Counted from the stretch's first letter, positions 1 to 5,791 are shown. The stretch is 8,070 nt of DNA from JACKAN01 sp964502735 (GCA_964502735.1 CAZCYD010000090.1:1-8070); one strand, 5' to 3'. Translations and numbers: made by a program. The notes: generated from the letters alone by a model not told the origin.

Positions 1-81
1 CCTCGTGCTGACAAAGTTCTAAACACTTTGGCAATTTTTGTTAAGGTCCAAGGAAGGAAGGCGTCAGGGGCATCCAGGTAA
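1..81 (+). CDS. possible C-terminal tail of an upstream gene (partial)
   Basis: Frame 1 is open from the window edge to a TAA at 79-81, giving 26 residues that end in VQGRKASGASR. The other two + frames close within the first 21 bases. No family can be recognised from so short a piece, and an open stretch of this length is expected by chance fairly often. If real, it is the basic, polar tail of a protein encoded to the left. The same frame reopens after this stop and stays open to 237, so the two pieces could also be one decayed gene. Confidence 0.25.
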   Translation, partial: PRADKVLNTLAIFVKVQGRKASGASR

Positions 82-83
82 AT

Positions 84-111
84 TTTACGCTATCGGATTT
101 ACGCTATCGAA
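84..111. repeat. tandem 14-bp direct repeat, two copies
   Basis: TTTACGCTATCGGA at 84-97 is followed immediately by TTTACGCTATCGAA at 98-111, with one mismatch. It lies between the possible gene tail and the possible small Cys-rich ORF. A purine-rich GGAAGGG stretch follows at 114-120. The repeat may be a simple slippage duplication or a paired protein-binding site; nothing else in the sequence decides between these. Confidence 0.7.
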
Positions 112-135
112 AAGGAAGGGATAGAGAAGTTCAGC

Positions 136-237
136 ATGGTGTGGGAATGGTTCTGTGAGTATCCCTGTGAAGATGTCCCGTGTGGAATATGTAGAGATGA
201 ATTCGCAGTTTGCCAAAGTCTTGGTCTAAATATATGA
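136..237 (+). CDS. possible 33-residue cysteine-rich small protein
   Basis: ATG at 136 to TGA at 235-237 encodes 33 residues with five cysteines at positions 7, 11, 16, 19 and 26 (spacing C-x3-C-x4-C-x2-C-x6-C), in an acidic setting with two tryptophans near the start. The core reads CEYPCEDVPCGIC. The CxxC pair and close spacing would suit a metal-binding knuckle, but no family is recognised. The ribosome site is weak: GAGAAG lies 6 nt upstream, and a better AAGGAAGGG lies too far away. The stop overlaps the next ATG as ATGA, the first link in a chain of such overlaps leading to the thioesterase gene. A chance ORF is a real alternative. Confidence 0.28.
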   Translation: MVWEWFCEYPCEDVPCGICRDEFAVCQSLGLNI

Positions 238-275
238 GAATATGAGAAGAATATGAGAATTATGAGAAGATTATG
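232..275 (+). promoter_or_regulatory. TATGAGAA repeat run forming ATGA-linked mini-ORFs ahead of the thioesterase gene
   Basis: Four imperfect copies of TATGAGAA, some extended by GA, AT or GATT, end at the thioesterase ATG. ATGs occur at 234, 242, 253, 262 and 273. The ATG at 234 reads M-R-I and stops at 243-245, overlapping the ATG at 242. That one reads M-R-R-I and stops at 254-256, overlapping the ATG at 253. The next reads M-R-I-M-R-R-L and stops at 274-276, overlapping the real start at 273. The copies also supply the only SD-like sequence (GAGAAGA, 264-270). The region could couple translation by termination and re-initiation; that role is inferred. Confidence 0.5.
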
Positions 276-752
276 AACGAAAATAAAATGTTAAAAACAA
301 TAAATGATAGCATCTTGTTGACTCATCATATGGGGATTAGCGTGAAGATTTGCTCTTTGTCGAATCTAGTGATTCAAGCTGATTTTCATCTCAATAAAAA
401 TCATAAATCGACAGCTTTTGGCGGAAGTCTTGCTACGATGCTTACTTTGGCCTGCTGGTCGTGGTTAACCAATTATTTAGATGAGAGCCAACTTCAAGGC
501 TTTGAGGTGTCTGTGCACCGTTGTCATATAGAATATGTAAAGCCTGTGCTTACTGATTTTGACTCAGTTTGCGAAGGGGCTTCTGCTGAAGATCTGGCCA
601 GCTTTCAAAAAACTTTATTGCGCAAGGGGAGGGCTCGATTAAAATTAAAATCCTTTGTTCCATCAGGAGGGGTCTACACAAATGGATTGCAAGGAGAGAG
701 CTTGGTAAATTTTGAGGGTGAGTTTGTCGCCTATAGAGATTTTAAATCATGA
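273..752 (+). CDS. YiiD C-terminal-type hotdog-fold thioesterase
   Basis: This 159-residue protein is a single hotdog domain of the kind found at the C-terminus of E. coli YiiD (putative thioesterase family). The clearest signature is the segment at residues 41-53, N-x-N-x-x-S-T-A-F-G-G-S-L, followed by a hydrophobic helix with CWSW (61-64). The closing motif NFEGEFVA (146-153) is also typical. There is no signal peptide, so it is probably cytoplasmic and would hydrolyse an acyl-thioester; the substrate cannot be read from sequence. The E. coli protein carries an extra N-terminal acetyltransferase domain that is absent here. ATG 273 is preferred over ATG 288 because only the former has SD-like GAGAAGA upstream. 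The stop overlaps the protease start (ATGA at 749-752), so the two are probably co-translated. Confidence 0.8.
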   Translation: MNENKMLKTINDSILLTHHMGISVKICSLSNLVIQADFHLNKNHKSTAFGGSLATMLTLACWSWLTNYLDESQLQGFEVSVHRCHIEYVKPVLTDFDSVCEGASAEDLASFQKTLLRKGRARLKLKSFVPSGGVYTNGLQGESLVNFEGEFVAYRDFKS

Positions 753-1738
753 ACCCCAAAAAAAAATACTTATCATGGGGCATAGTCCTAGTCTTCTTGT
801 GGTGGATTCTAAAAACAGAACCAGATGTTGGAGACTCAGAGCCTCTAAGCCCCAGAATCAAAGACAGCCTCACAGATCGGCAACCCAAAAGAATAGAAAA
901 TTTTGAGGCTACAAAAAAATCCATTTTGCAAAAAGACAATATGATGACTTCGGTGAATGTGGGGGACTCAGGCTCAATATCATTAGATAAGTCTCTAACT
1001 TCTACATCGCAACAACCTCAGAGAAAAAAGGAGGGGCCTGTTTTGGCCGCAGATCATGTTTTATTTGAGGTAAAAATGGAAAATTGGGCTGTGACTCAAG
1101 GAGATGTTCTATTGGGAAAGCTAGATCCTCAGACTCCGATTAAAATGGGGCAAATAAAAGTTAAACCTCCCATGTTGTGGGATAGGGGGGAGGTTCCCTA
1201 TGTGATAGCCGAAGACTATCCTTTTCCTGAACTTATAGAAGACGTTATCGCTTATTTTCATGAACACACCCCCATTCGATTTGTTAGGCCAACAGGGCAA
1301 AGTGATGGTGTTGTGTTTCAGTTGGCTGAGAGTCATTGTTACTCTTATTTGGGACGGGTTGGAGGCTTTCAACCGGTGTTTTTGTCTCCAGATTGTCGAG
1401 GTCCTCAAATTGTGCATGAAATTATGCATGTCTTAGGATTTGTTCACGAACAGTCGAGATCAGATAGGGATCAGTATCTCGACATTCACTGGGAGCATAT
1501 TCAGCCAGAGTTTTTATCACAATTTACAAAAGTGCCTCCGGCTCTTATGGTAGCCACTGGTCGTGGGGAGTTCGATTACTCTTCTGTAATGCTTTATGAA
1601 TCGGAGGCCTTTTCTGCGGATGGAGAAAGTAAGTCTATGACTTCTAGAACTAACAAAAAGATTCAACCAACGCGGGAAGGTTTGAGTGATAGAGATATCA
1701 AGAAAATTAAAGACACCTACTCCCGCTCCCATCCCTAG
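749..1738 (+). CDS. astacin-like zinc metalloprotease (M12A), membrane-anchored or exported
   Basis: The 329-residue protein carries the extended astacin zinc motif HEIMHVLGFVHE at 223-234 (ligands H223, H227, H233; catalytic E224) and a Met-turn SSVMLY at 278-283, with Y283 where astacins have their extra tyrosine. WDRGEVPYVI (144-153) matches the start of the mature astacin fold. C197 and C216 fit the conserved second disulphide; the first-disulphide cysteine near IRFV (176-179) is absent. Q-G-D at 117-119 resembles the prosegment aspartate switch (FxGD) that blocks zinc in astacin zymogens. Residues 4-21 (KKK then a tryptophan-rich hydrophobic run) look like a signal anchor or signal peptide. 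Residues 22-105 are polar and unrecognised. This suggests an exported zymogen that cuts proteins outside the cytoplasm. It overlaps the thioesterase gene by 4 nt and converges on the ETF-QO gene 19 bp away. Confidence 0.9.
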   Translation: MNPKKKYLSWGIVLVFLWWILKTEPDVGDSEPLSPRIKDSLTDRQPKRIENFEATKKSILQKDNMMTSVNVGDSGSISLDKSLTSTSQQPQRKKEGPVLAADHVLFEVKMENWAVTQGDVLLGKLDPQTPIKMGQIKVKPPMLWDRGEVPYVIAEDYPFPELIEDVIAYFHEHTPIRFVRPTGQSDGVVFQLAESHCYSYLGRVGGFQPVFLSPDCRGPQIVHEIMHVLGFVHEQSRSDRDQYLDIHWEHIQPEFLSQFTKVPPALMVATGRGEFDYSSVMLYESEAFSADGESKSMTSRTNKKIQPTREGLSDRDIKKIKDTYSRSHP

Positions 1739-1757
1739 GAAAAGGGGATTGTAGCCG

Positions 1758-3428
1758 TTACATAAATCGATAGTTGGGTCCGGCTCCGCCTTCTCGAGGT
1801 TGCCACCTGGGTCCTAAAACGTCAGTAGCTTTGCAGTCGATACAGTTTGGAGCATTGACAATAAGCTGGTCGCCACGACGTTCGTACACACCTGCGGGGC
1901 ACATATGAGTATAAAAGTCGGCGACTTCAGCGGGGATATCCTTGCCTATAGTCAAGTGGGAGGGAATATCATCTCGAGTTTTGTTGTTAGACATATAAAC
2001 AGCATCAACCTTGGAAAGTCCGGCACTCTCTGGCTTTAATGCATCTTCTTGGTTTGAGGGTAACTCATAAGTCTTGTCATCCTTGGCATCTTCATCCAGT
2101 CCCTCAGTGTCGCCTGGGAAATTTCCTCCGGTGAGCGTCATCAACCCCGCCTTTAAACCGCCCAAATAAAAGCCCGACTTAAATGCTTGGCGCATGTTTC
2201 TAACTTTATACAAGTCAGACCAAATATAACTGTTGCGAATTTGACTGTCGTAATCCGATAGCATTTGAGAAGAGAAATTTTTCTCTTTGAGAGCTTTGAA
2301 AGCTGTTCTTGCGGCCAAAATACCGGAGTGCATGGCATAGTGAATACCTTTCAGAGCGGGAACGTTCACGAATCCAGCTGTGTCGCCAGTTAGTAAAATA
2401 CCATTTCCATGAAGTCGTTCTGGTAGGGCATTAAGTCCTCCTTCTGGAATAGTCTTCGCTCCCCATTCTAAACACTCCCCTCCTGTTAAGTGGGGTTTAA
2501 ATAGTGGGTGTTCCTTGAGTTGCTGTAAAAGCTTGTGCACATCGAGGTTGTGTTCCTTGTAATCTAAGCCCACAACCAACCCAATAGCTAACATGTCTTT
2601 GCCCATGGGGTACATAAAGCTACCGCCGAAGGAGGAGTTGGCAAGGGGCCAGCCCATCGTGTGAGTTACAAATTGAGGGGGATTGGGGGTTCGCCAGATC
2701 TCTTTGACCCCTAAAGCAAAAATTTGTGGGTATTTAGATGAAATTTTATACTCTTGCAAATAGGCCTGAGCGAGAGTGCCGCGGGTTCCTTCACTTAAAA
2801 TTGTTAAATCAGCTGTGATTTCAGTAGGGGGCATATGTTGACTGCCTGGAGATCCATCGCGATTTAAGCCTGCGGCCACGGTTCTTACGCCAACCACTTT
2901 TTCGTCTTCTATTAAGAGAGAGTCAGCAGGAAAAGAGTGAAAGACATTGACTCCAAGTTCTTCGGCCTTTTCTCCCATCCACCGCACCACTTCGCAAATT
3001 GAAGCCACAAAGTTGCCATGGTTGCTCATCGTCGGAGGTGTTGGGATGCGAAAATGTCCATCTGGGCTGAGTTTGTAAACTCGATCTCCATCCACTTTGC
3101 CTCGGAAGGGAAAATCGGAGTCTTTGAGTTCTGGAAATAACTCTCGAAGAGCTCTGGGGTTTATGACGGCTCCAGAAAGGTTATGTCCACCAAAAGACTC
3201 TGCTTTTTCTAGAACTCCAATTTGGATATCTCCTAAACTTCCTCCATTTTCATTATCTTTTTTAATCAATTTTGCCAGTTCTATAGCTCCAGCAAGACCT
3301 GCGGGACCAGCCCCAACAAAGAGGACATCCATGGGAACCTGTTCTTCGTTTGGTGGAGTATTTTTAATAAGAATTTTGCTGAGATCAAGTGAGCTTTGAA
3401 AGTCTGATGGTTTGAATTTTTTTAACAT
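1758..3428 (-). CDS. electron-transfer flavoprotein:ubiquinone oxidoreductase (ETF-QO)
   Basis: This 556-residue protein has the normal length and domain order of ETF-QO, which passes electrons from reduced ETF (fatty-acid and amino-acid oxidation) to membrane quinone. An FAD-binding Rossmann motif GAGPAG lies at 39-44, followed by the ETF-QO signature FGGHNLSGAVINPRAL (79-94). A second FAD contact is LLTGDTAGFVNVPALKGIHY (345-364). The C-terminal Fe-S domain begins at CPAGVYE (510-516) and continues NCIDCKATD (528-536). The expected four cluster cysteines would fall at 510, 529, 532 and 535, but residue 535 is threonine, followed by D536. There is no signal peptide; the enzyme is a peripheral membrane protein. 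AGAGGAG (3436-3442 on this strand) lies 7 nt before the ATG and supports this start over the internal Met33. No ETF alpha/beta gene is in the window. Confidence 0.95.
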   Translation of the reverse strand: MLKKFKPSDFQSSLDLSKILIKNTPPNEEQVPMDVLFVGAGPAGLAGAIELAKLIKKDNENGGSLGDIQIGVLEKAESFGGHNLSGAVINPRALRELFPELKDSDFPFRGKVDGDRVYKLSPDGHFRIPTPPTMSNHGNFVASICEVVRWMGEKAEELGVNVFHSFPADSLLIEDEKVVGVRTVAAGLNRDGSPGSQHMPPTEITADLTILSEGTRGTLAQAYLQEYKISSKYPQIFALGVKEIWRTPNPPQFVTHTMGWPLANSSFGGSFMYPMGKDMLAIGLVVGLDYKEHNLDVHKLLQQLKEHPLFKPHLTGGECLEWGAKTIPEGGLNALPERLHGNGILLTGDTAGFVNVPALKGIHYAMHSGILAARTAFKALKEKNFSSQMLSDYDSQIRNSYIWSDLYKVRNMRQAFKSGFYLGGLKAGLMTLTGGNFPGDTEGLDEDAKDDKTYELPSNQEDALKPESAGLSKVDAVYMSNNKTRDDIPSHLTIGKDIPAEVADFYTHMCPAGVYERRGDQLIVNAPNCIDCKATDVLGPRWQPREGGAGPNYRFM

Positions 3429-3488
3429 GACGACTCTCCTCTGTTCTCGTCCGTAATTTTAGTTAATTTCCGTTCTAGTTTTAGTTCC

Positions 3489-3543
3489 TATTTAAATTTT
3501 TTATCTATTATCTATTATCTATTATCTATTATCTATTATCTAT
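3489..3543. repeat. left copy of a 55-bp direct repeat with ATCTATT heptamers
   Basis: TATTTAAATTTTTT (3489-3502) is followed by 5.9 copies of ATCTATT (3503-3543), ending at the first N. The complete 55 bases recur exactly at 3644-3698, directly after the gap. It lies about 60 bp upstream of the ETF-QO start, so on the - strand it sits in that gene's leader or promoter region. Confidence 0.95.
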
Positions 3544-3643
3544 NNNNNNNNNNNNNNNNNNNNNNNNNNNNNNNNNNNNNNNNNNNNNNNNNNNNNNNNN
3601 NNNNNNNNNNNNNNNNNNNNNNNNNNNNNNNNNNNNNNNNNNN
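3544..3643. other. assembly gap of exactly 100 N
   Basis: One hundred undetermined bases. The round number is a conventional placeholder for unknown distance. Because the bases on each side are identical, the true missing length may be zero or even negative, or may hide a longer heptamer array. Confidence 0.97.
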
Positions 3644-3698
3644 TATTTAAATTTTTTATCTATTATCTATTATCTATTATCTATTATCTATTATCTAT
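3644..3698. repeat. right copy of the 55-bp direct repeat with ATCTATT heptamers
   Basis: Identical base for base to 3489-3543: the same TATTTAAATTTTTT lead (3644-3657) and the same 41 nt of ATCTATT units (3658-3698). It then diverges into ATTGATCTATAG. Probably this is the same genomic locus represented twice. Confidence 0.95.
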
Positions 3699-3993
3699 AT
3701 TGATCTATAGTACTGTAGTTTGTCTAAGTTCTTATCCTTTCGTCTCTTTTTCCGTTTCGTCCATTTGTTTTTTTTCTGTCTATTTTTGACCGCTCAATAG
3801 TTTAGATATTGTTTTTTATGAGAGGTCTAAATTGGCAGAACTCAAATCAAAATAGCGTTCAGTCTGTAAAAGCTAATGACTTCGCGTTTTAGATTCAAGA
3901 TTTGATGCGTTAGAATTAATCCGCATGAATTCGATAAATATTCGCCTTTGTTTTTATTGGAGATTTGCCTGAAGTTAGGTAGAGTCCCCTTTC
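3699..3993. other. gene-free spacer between the divergent ETF-QO and YbaN-family genes
   Basis: About 295 bp without a convincing gene. Positions 3730-3787 are pyrimidine-rich on this strand, with T runs and TTTCGTC/TTTCGTCC copies at 3738-3760. The remainder is AT-rich. TTGACC at 3786-3791 resembles a -35 box but lacks a good -10 at the right distance. No riboswitch or terminator fold was recognised. The spacer must hold the promoters of the two divergent genes, but I cannot place them confidently. Confidence 0.5.
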
Positions 3994-4377
3994 ATGAGGT
4001 ATGTTTATTTCTTCTTGGGATGGGTATTTTTTATAATGGGCTTTATCGGTGTCTTTGTCCCCCTTTTGCCAACAACTCCATTTTTAATTTTGTCTGCCGG
4101 TTGCTTTTCGAAGTCTTCTGAACGCTTTTATAACTGGCTTCTTGATTTGCCCTATATGGGGGCGCCTCTAAGGGACTGGAAGCTCCACAGGATGATCCGC
4201 TTGAGAGCTAAATGGCTAGCGACAATTTTAATTGGGTCCGCAGTCGGGTATGTGTGGTTTTTTTCGCCGGTAGTTGCTTGGGTAAAGGCAATTATGTTAT
4301 TGGTTTGTGGCTCGGTTCTCATTTATATCTGGTCGCAAAAATCAACAAGGGAGCAAAAAAACAGTGAGTGCCGTTGA
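3994..4377 (+). CDS. YbaN/DUF454-family inner-membrane protein
   Basis: The 127-residue sequence matches the YbaN (DUF454) family: an N-terminal membrane segment (about 4-26), then the signature VPLLPTTPFLILSAGCFSKS (22-41), then a cytoplasmic-type stretch with YMGAPLRDWKLHRMIRLRAKW (54-74). Two further hydrophobic segments follow at about 75-92 and 95-112, and the tail is charged. Length is normal for the family, whose biochemical role is not established. Only a weak SD-like sequence (GGTAGAG, 3978-3984) precedes the ATG, about 9 nt away. The parvulin gene follows after 109 bp of repeat-rich DNA, so operon membership with ppiC-sua5 is uncertain. Confidence 0.88.
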   Translation: MRYVYFFLGWVFFIMGFIGVFVPLLPTTPFLILSAGCFSKSSERFYNWLLDLPYMGAPLRDWKLHRMIRLRAKWLATILIGSAVGYVWFFSPVVAWVKAIMLLVCGSVLIYIWSQKSTREQKNSECR

Positions 4378-4415
4378 GGTTGCAGAAGGTAAATAGAATA
4401 GAAGACTAAAATCAA

Positions 4416-4475
4416 AAATAAAATAAAATAAAATAAAATAAAATAAAATACAGTAAAGTAAAGTAAAGTAAAGTA
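4416..4475. repeat. two adjoining pentanucleotide tandem arrays upstream of ppiC
   Basis: AAATA is repeated seven times without error (4416-4450). After one hybrid unit CAGTA (4451-4455), AAGTA is repeated four times (4456-4475). The next five bases, AAGGA (4476-4480), are a one-base variant of the second unit and form the ribosome binding site. Perfect short arrays of this kind are prone to slipped-strand length change. Copy number here would change the leader length of ppiC but not the SD-to-ATG distance. Confidence 0.95.
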
Positions 4476-4481
4476 AAGGAG
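4475..4481 (+). promoter_or_regulatory. ppiC ribosome binding site built from a repeat unit
   Basis: AAAGGAG lies 5 nt before the ATG at 4487. It is a strong Shine-Dalgarno match and decides the start. Its AAGGA portion is in register with the preceding AAGTA repeats, so it probably arose by a single T-to-G change in the array or was captured by it. Confidence 0.8.
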
Positions 4482-4486
4482 ACAAG

Positions 4487-4762
4487 ATGCAATTTAGAGC
4501 ACGACATATCCTGGTAGAGAATAAATATGAGGCTGAAGATATTCTTAAGCATATTCAAGAAGGGAAGGCTTTTGAAGAGTTGGCCAGTAAGTTTTCAAAG
4601 TGTCCCTCCGGTCGTGGCGGTGGTGATTTGGGAACTTTTTCGCCTGATCAAATGGTAAAGCCATTTGAAGAGGCTGTGAAGGCTCTTGAAGTGGGTCAAG
4701 TTTCGCAACCTGTGCAAACCCAGTTTGGCTACCATATTATTGAGCGAATGGATGTTAACTGA
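4487..4762 (+). CDS. ppiC: cytoplasmic parvulin-type peptidyl-prolyl isomerase PpiC
   Basis: A 91-residue stand-alone parvulin domain, close in length to E. coli PpiC (93 residues), that catalyses cis-trans isomerisation of Xaa-Pro bonds. RARHILV (4-10) opens the domain and holds the first active-site histidine, H7. SKCPSGRGGGDLG (37-49) carries the active-site cysteine C39. TQFGYHIIE (78-86) closes the domain with the second histidine, H83. There is no signal peptide or chaperone domain, unlike periplasmic SurA or PpiD, so it acts in the cytoplasm. A strong SD sits 5 nt upstream. The 3' end overlaps the sua5 start by 11 nt in another frame, so the two are almost certainly one transcript with coupled translation. 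Confidence 0.95.
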   Translation: MQFRARHILVENKYEAEDILKHIQEGKAFEELASKFSKCPSGRGGGDLGTFSPDQMVKPFEEAVKALEVGQVSQPVQTQFGYHIIERMDVN

Positions 4763-5720
4763 ATTAGAAGCAATTAAAATTTTAAATTGGGGCGGAGTCG
4801 TCGCTATTCCGACAGAAACTGTTTATGGGTTAGCTGCGCGGATTGATAGAGAAGAAGGCCTAAAGCAAATTTTTAGTATTAAAGAGCGCCCGTTCTTTGA
4901 CCCTCTAATTGTGCATGTAAAATCTTTAGAGCAGGCCAAAGAGTACTGTCAGGATTGGGGAGAACCTCATCAATTGTTGGCAGAGGCTTTCTGGCCAGGG
5001 CCATTGACTATAGTTGTTAAAAAAAATGCCAAGATTAGTGATCTTATAACTGCGTCTTTGCCCACAGTTGGGCTGAGGTGTCCTCGTCACCCTGTGGCTC
5101 TAAATTTACTTGAACAAATAGACGTGCCATTAGCAGCGCCCAGTGCAAATAAGTTTACAAAGACAAGTCCTACAAGTCCTGATCATGTCAGAAAAAGTCT
5201 TCCTGACGTTCCGATTTTAGAAGGGGGGGAGTGCGAGGTAGGAATTGAGTCCACGATTATTGAAATAAAAAAAATCGAGAAAACTGATCAATACGAATTG
5301 ACCTTGTTGCGTCCGGGAATGATAGCCCTCTCAAATATTAAAAAAACTTTGAAGGACTTCCCACTTGTCATTAATAATACTGGCAAAGGCCCGCTTATGC
5401 CAGGGCAACTCGATAACCACTATAGGCCAGATATACCTTTAATTTTTCTTCGCAGATCAGGATTGGCCGATCAAGATATCTTGTTGCAAATTAATGAAAA
5501 ACTTAATATTTCGATAGAACACAAAATTGAGACGCTAGTAGAGCTTCACCTTCCCCAGGAGGCCTGGCTAGCTGCGCGGATTCTGTATGCAGAATTAAGA
5601 AGAGGAGGAGAGGTTCATCGTAATCAAGCCTTGTTAGTCAGAGAGCAAGAGTTTATGAAAACAGAGCTTTGGTTGAGCGTGCTCGATCGACTTAAAAAAG
5701 CCTCCTACTTGATACTGTGA
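4752..5720 (+). CDS. sua5: threonylcarbamoyl-AMP synthase, long form (Sua5/YwlC type)
   Basis: The enzyme makes threonylcarbamoyl-adenylate from threonine, bicarbonate and ATP, the first step of the universal t6A37 tRNA modification. The catalytic YrdC-type domain covers about residues 1-192: PTETVYGLA (20-28), SIKERPFFDPLIVHV (42-56), FWPGPLTIVVKKN (80-92), LAAPSANKF (127-135), GIESTI (164-169) and LLRPGMI (185-191). A linker with PGQLDNHYRP (217-226) leads to a C-terminal Sua5 domain, giving 322 residues against about 200 for the short TsaC form. The frame is open 66 nt further upstream, but the conserved domain starts at MLTELEAIKIL, so ATG 4752 is chosen. No strong SD precedes it; the start lies inside the end of ppiC, which fits translational coupling. 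Confidence 0.95.
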   Translation: MLTELEAIKILNWGGVVAIPTETVYGLAARIDREEGLKQIFSIKERPFFDPLIVHVKSLEQAKEYCQDWGEPHQLLAEAFWPGPLTIVVKKNAKISDLITASLPTVGLRCPRHPVALNLLEQIDVPLAAPSANKFTKTSPTSPDHVRKSLPDVPILEGGECEVGIESTIIEIKKIEKTDQYELTLLRPGMIALSNIKKTLKDFPLVINNTGKGPLMPGQLDNHYRPDIPLIFLRRSGLADQDILLQINEKLNISIEHKIETLVELHLPQEAWLAARILYAELRRGGEVHRNQALLVREQEFMKTELWLSVLDRLKKASYLIL

Positions 5721-5791
5721 ATTCTCCGATAAAAAATGGTTAATCTACGATTTATTCGTGGTTTATTCTGTAGATAAACCGGAAGGCTTTT
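5696..5791 (+). terminator. nested stem structure at the end of sua5, possible terminator
   Basis: GGTTAATCTAC (5738-5748) pairs with GTAGATAAACC (5770-5780), 10 of 11 bases with one A-A mismatch and a 21-nt loop. Outside it, AAAAGCCT (5696-5703, in the sua5 coding end) pairs perfectly with AGGCTTTT (5784-5791), and CC (5704-5705) can pair with GG (5781-5782), leaving one bulged A. The structure ends in TTTT, so it could act as a terminator for the ppiC-sua5 transcript. The long loops make it atypical. Confidence 0.35.

Noticed and set aside
712..939. Open frames on both strands (712-906 + and 742-939 -) across the start of the protease gene
   Set aside because: They overlap the anchor and linker of the protease and the end of the thioesterase gene, show no recognisable family, and have no better ribosome sites. 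They read as shadows of the real genes.
1731..1749. Small hairpin ATCCC/GGGAT between the convergent protease and ETF-QO genes
   Set aside because: Only five base pairs with a nine-base loop and no T run on either strand; too weak to call a bidirectional terminator.
3097..3399. 100-codon open frame on the + strand inside the ETF-QO gene
   Set aside because: It is antisense to the well-conserved FAD-binding region, and its translation shows no family features.
3503..3698. CRISPR array or integron-type repeat cluster at the heptamer region
   Set aside because: The repeats are contiguous 7-mers with no spacers, and the two flanks of the gap are the same sequence, pointing to a microsatellite and an assembly artefact.
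3818..3892. 24-codon ORF (MRGLNWQNSN...) in the spacer before the YbaN-family gene
   Set aside because: No Shine-Dalgarno sequence, no recognisable motif, and length within chance expectation.
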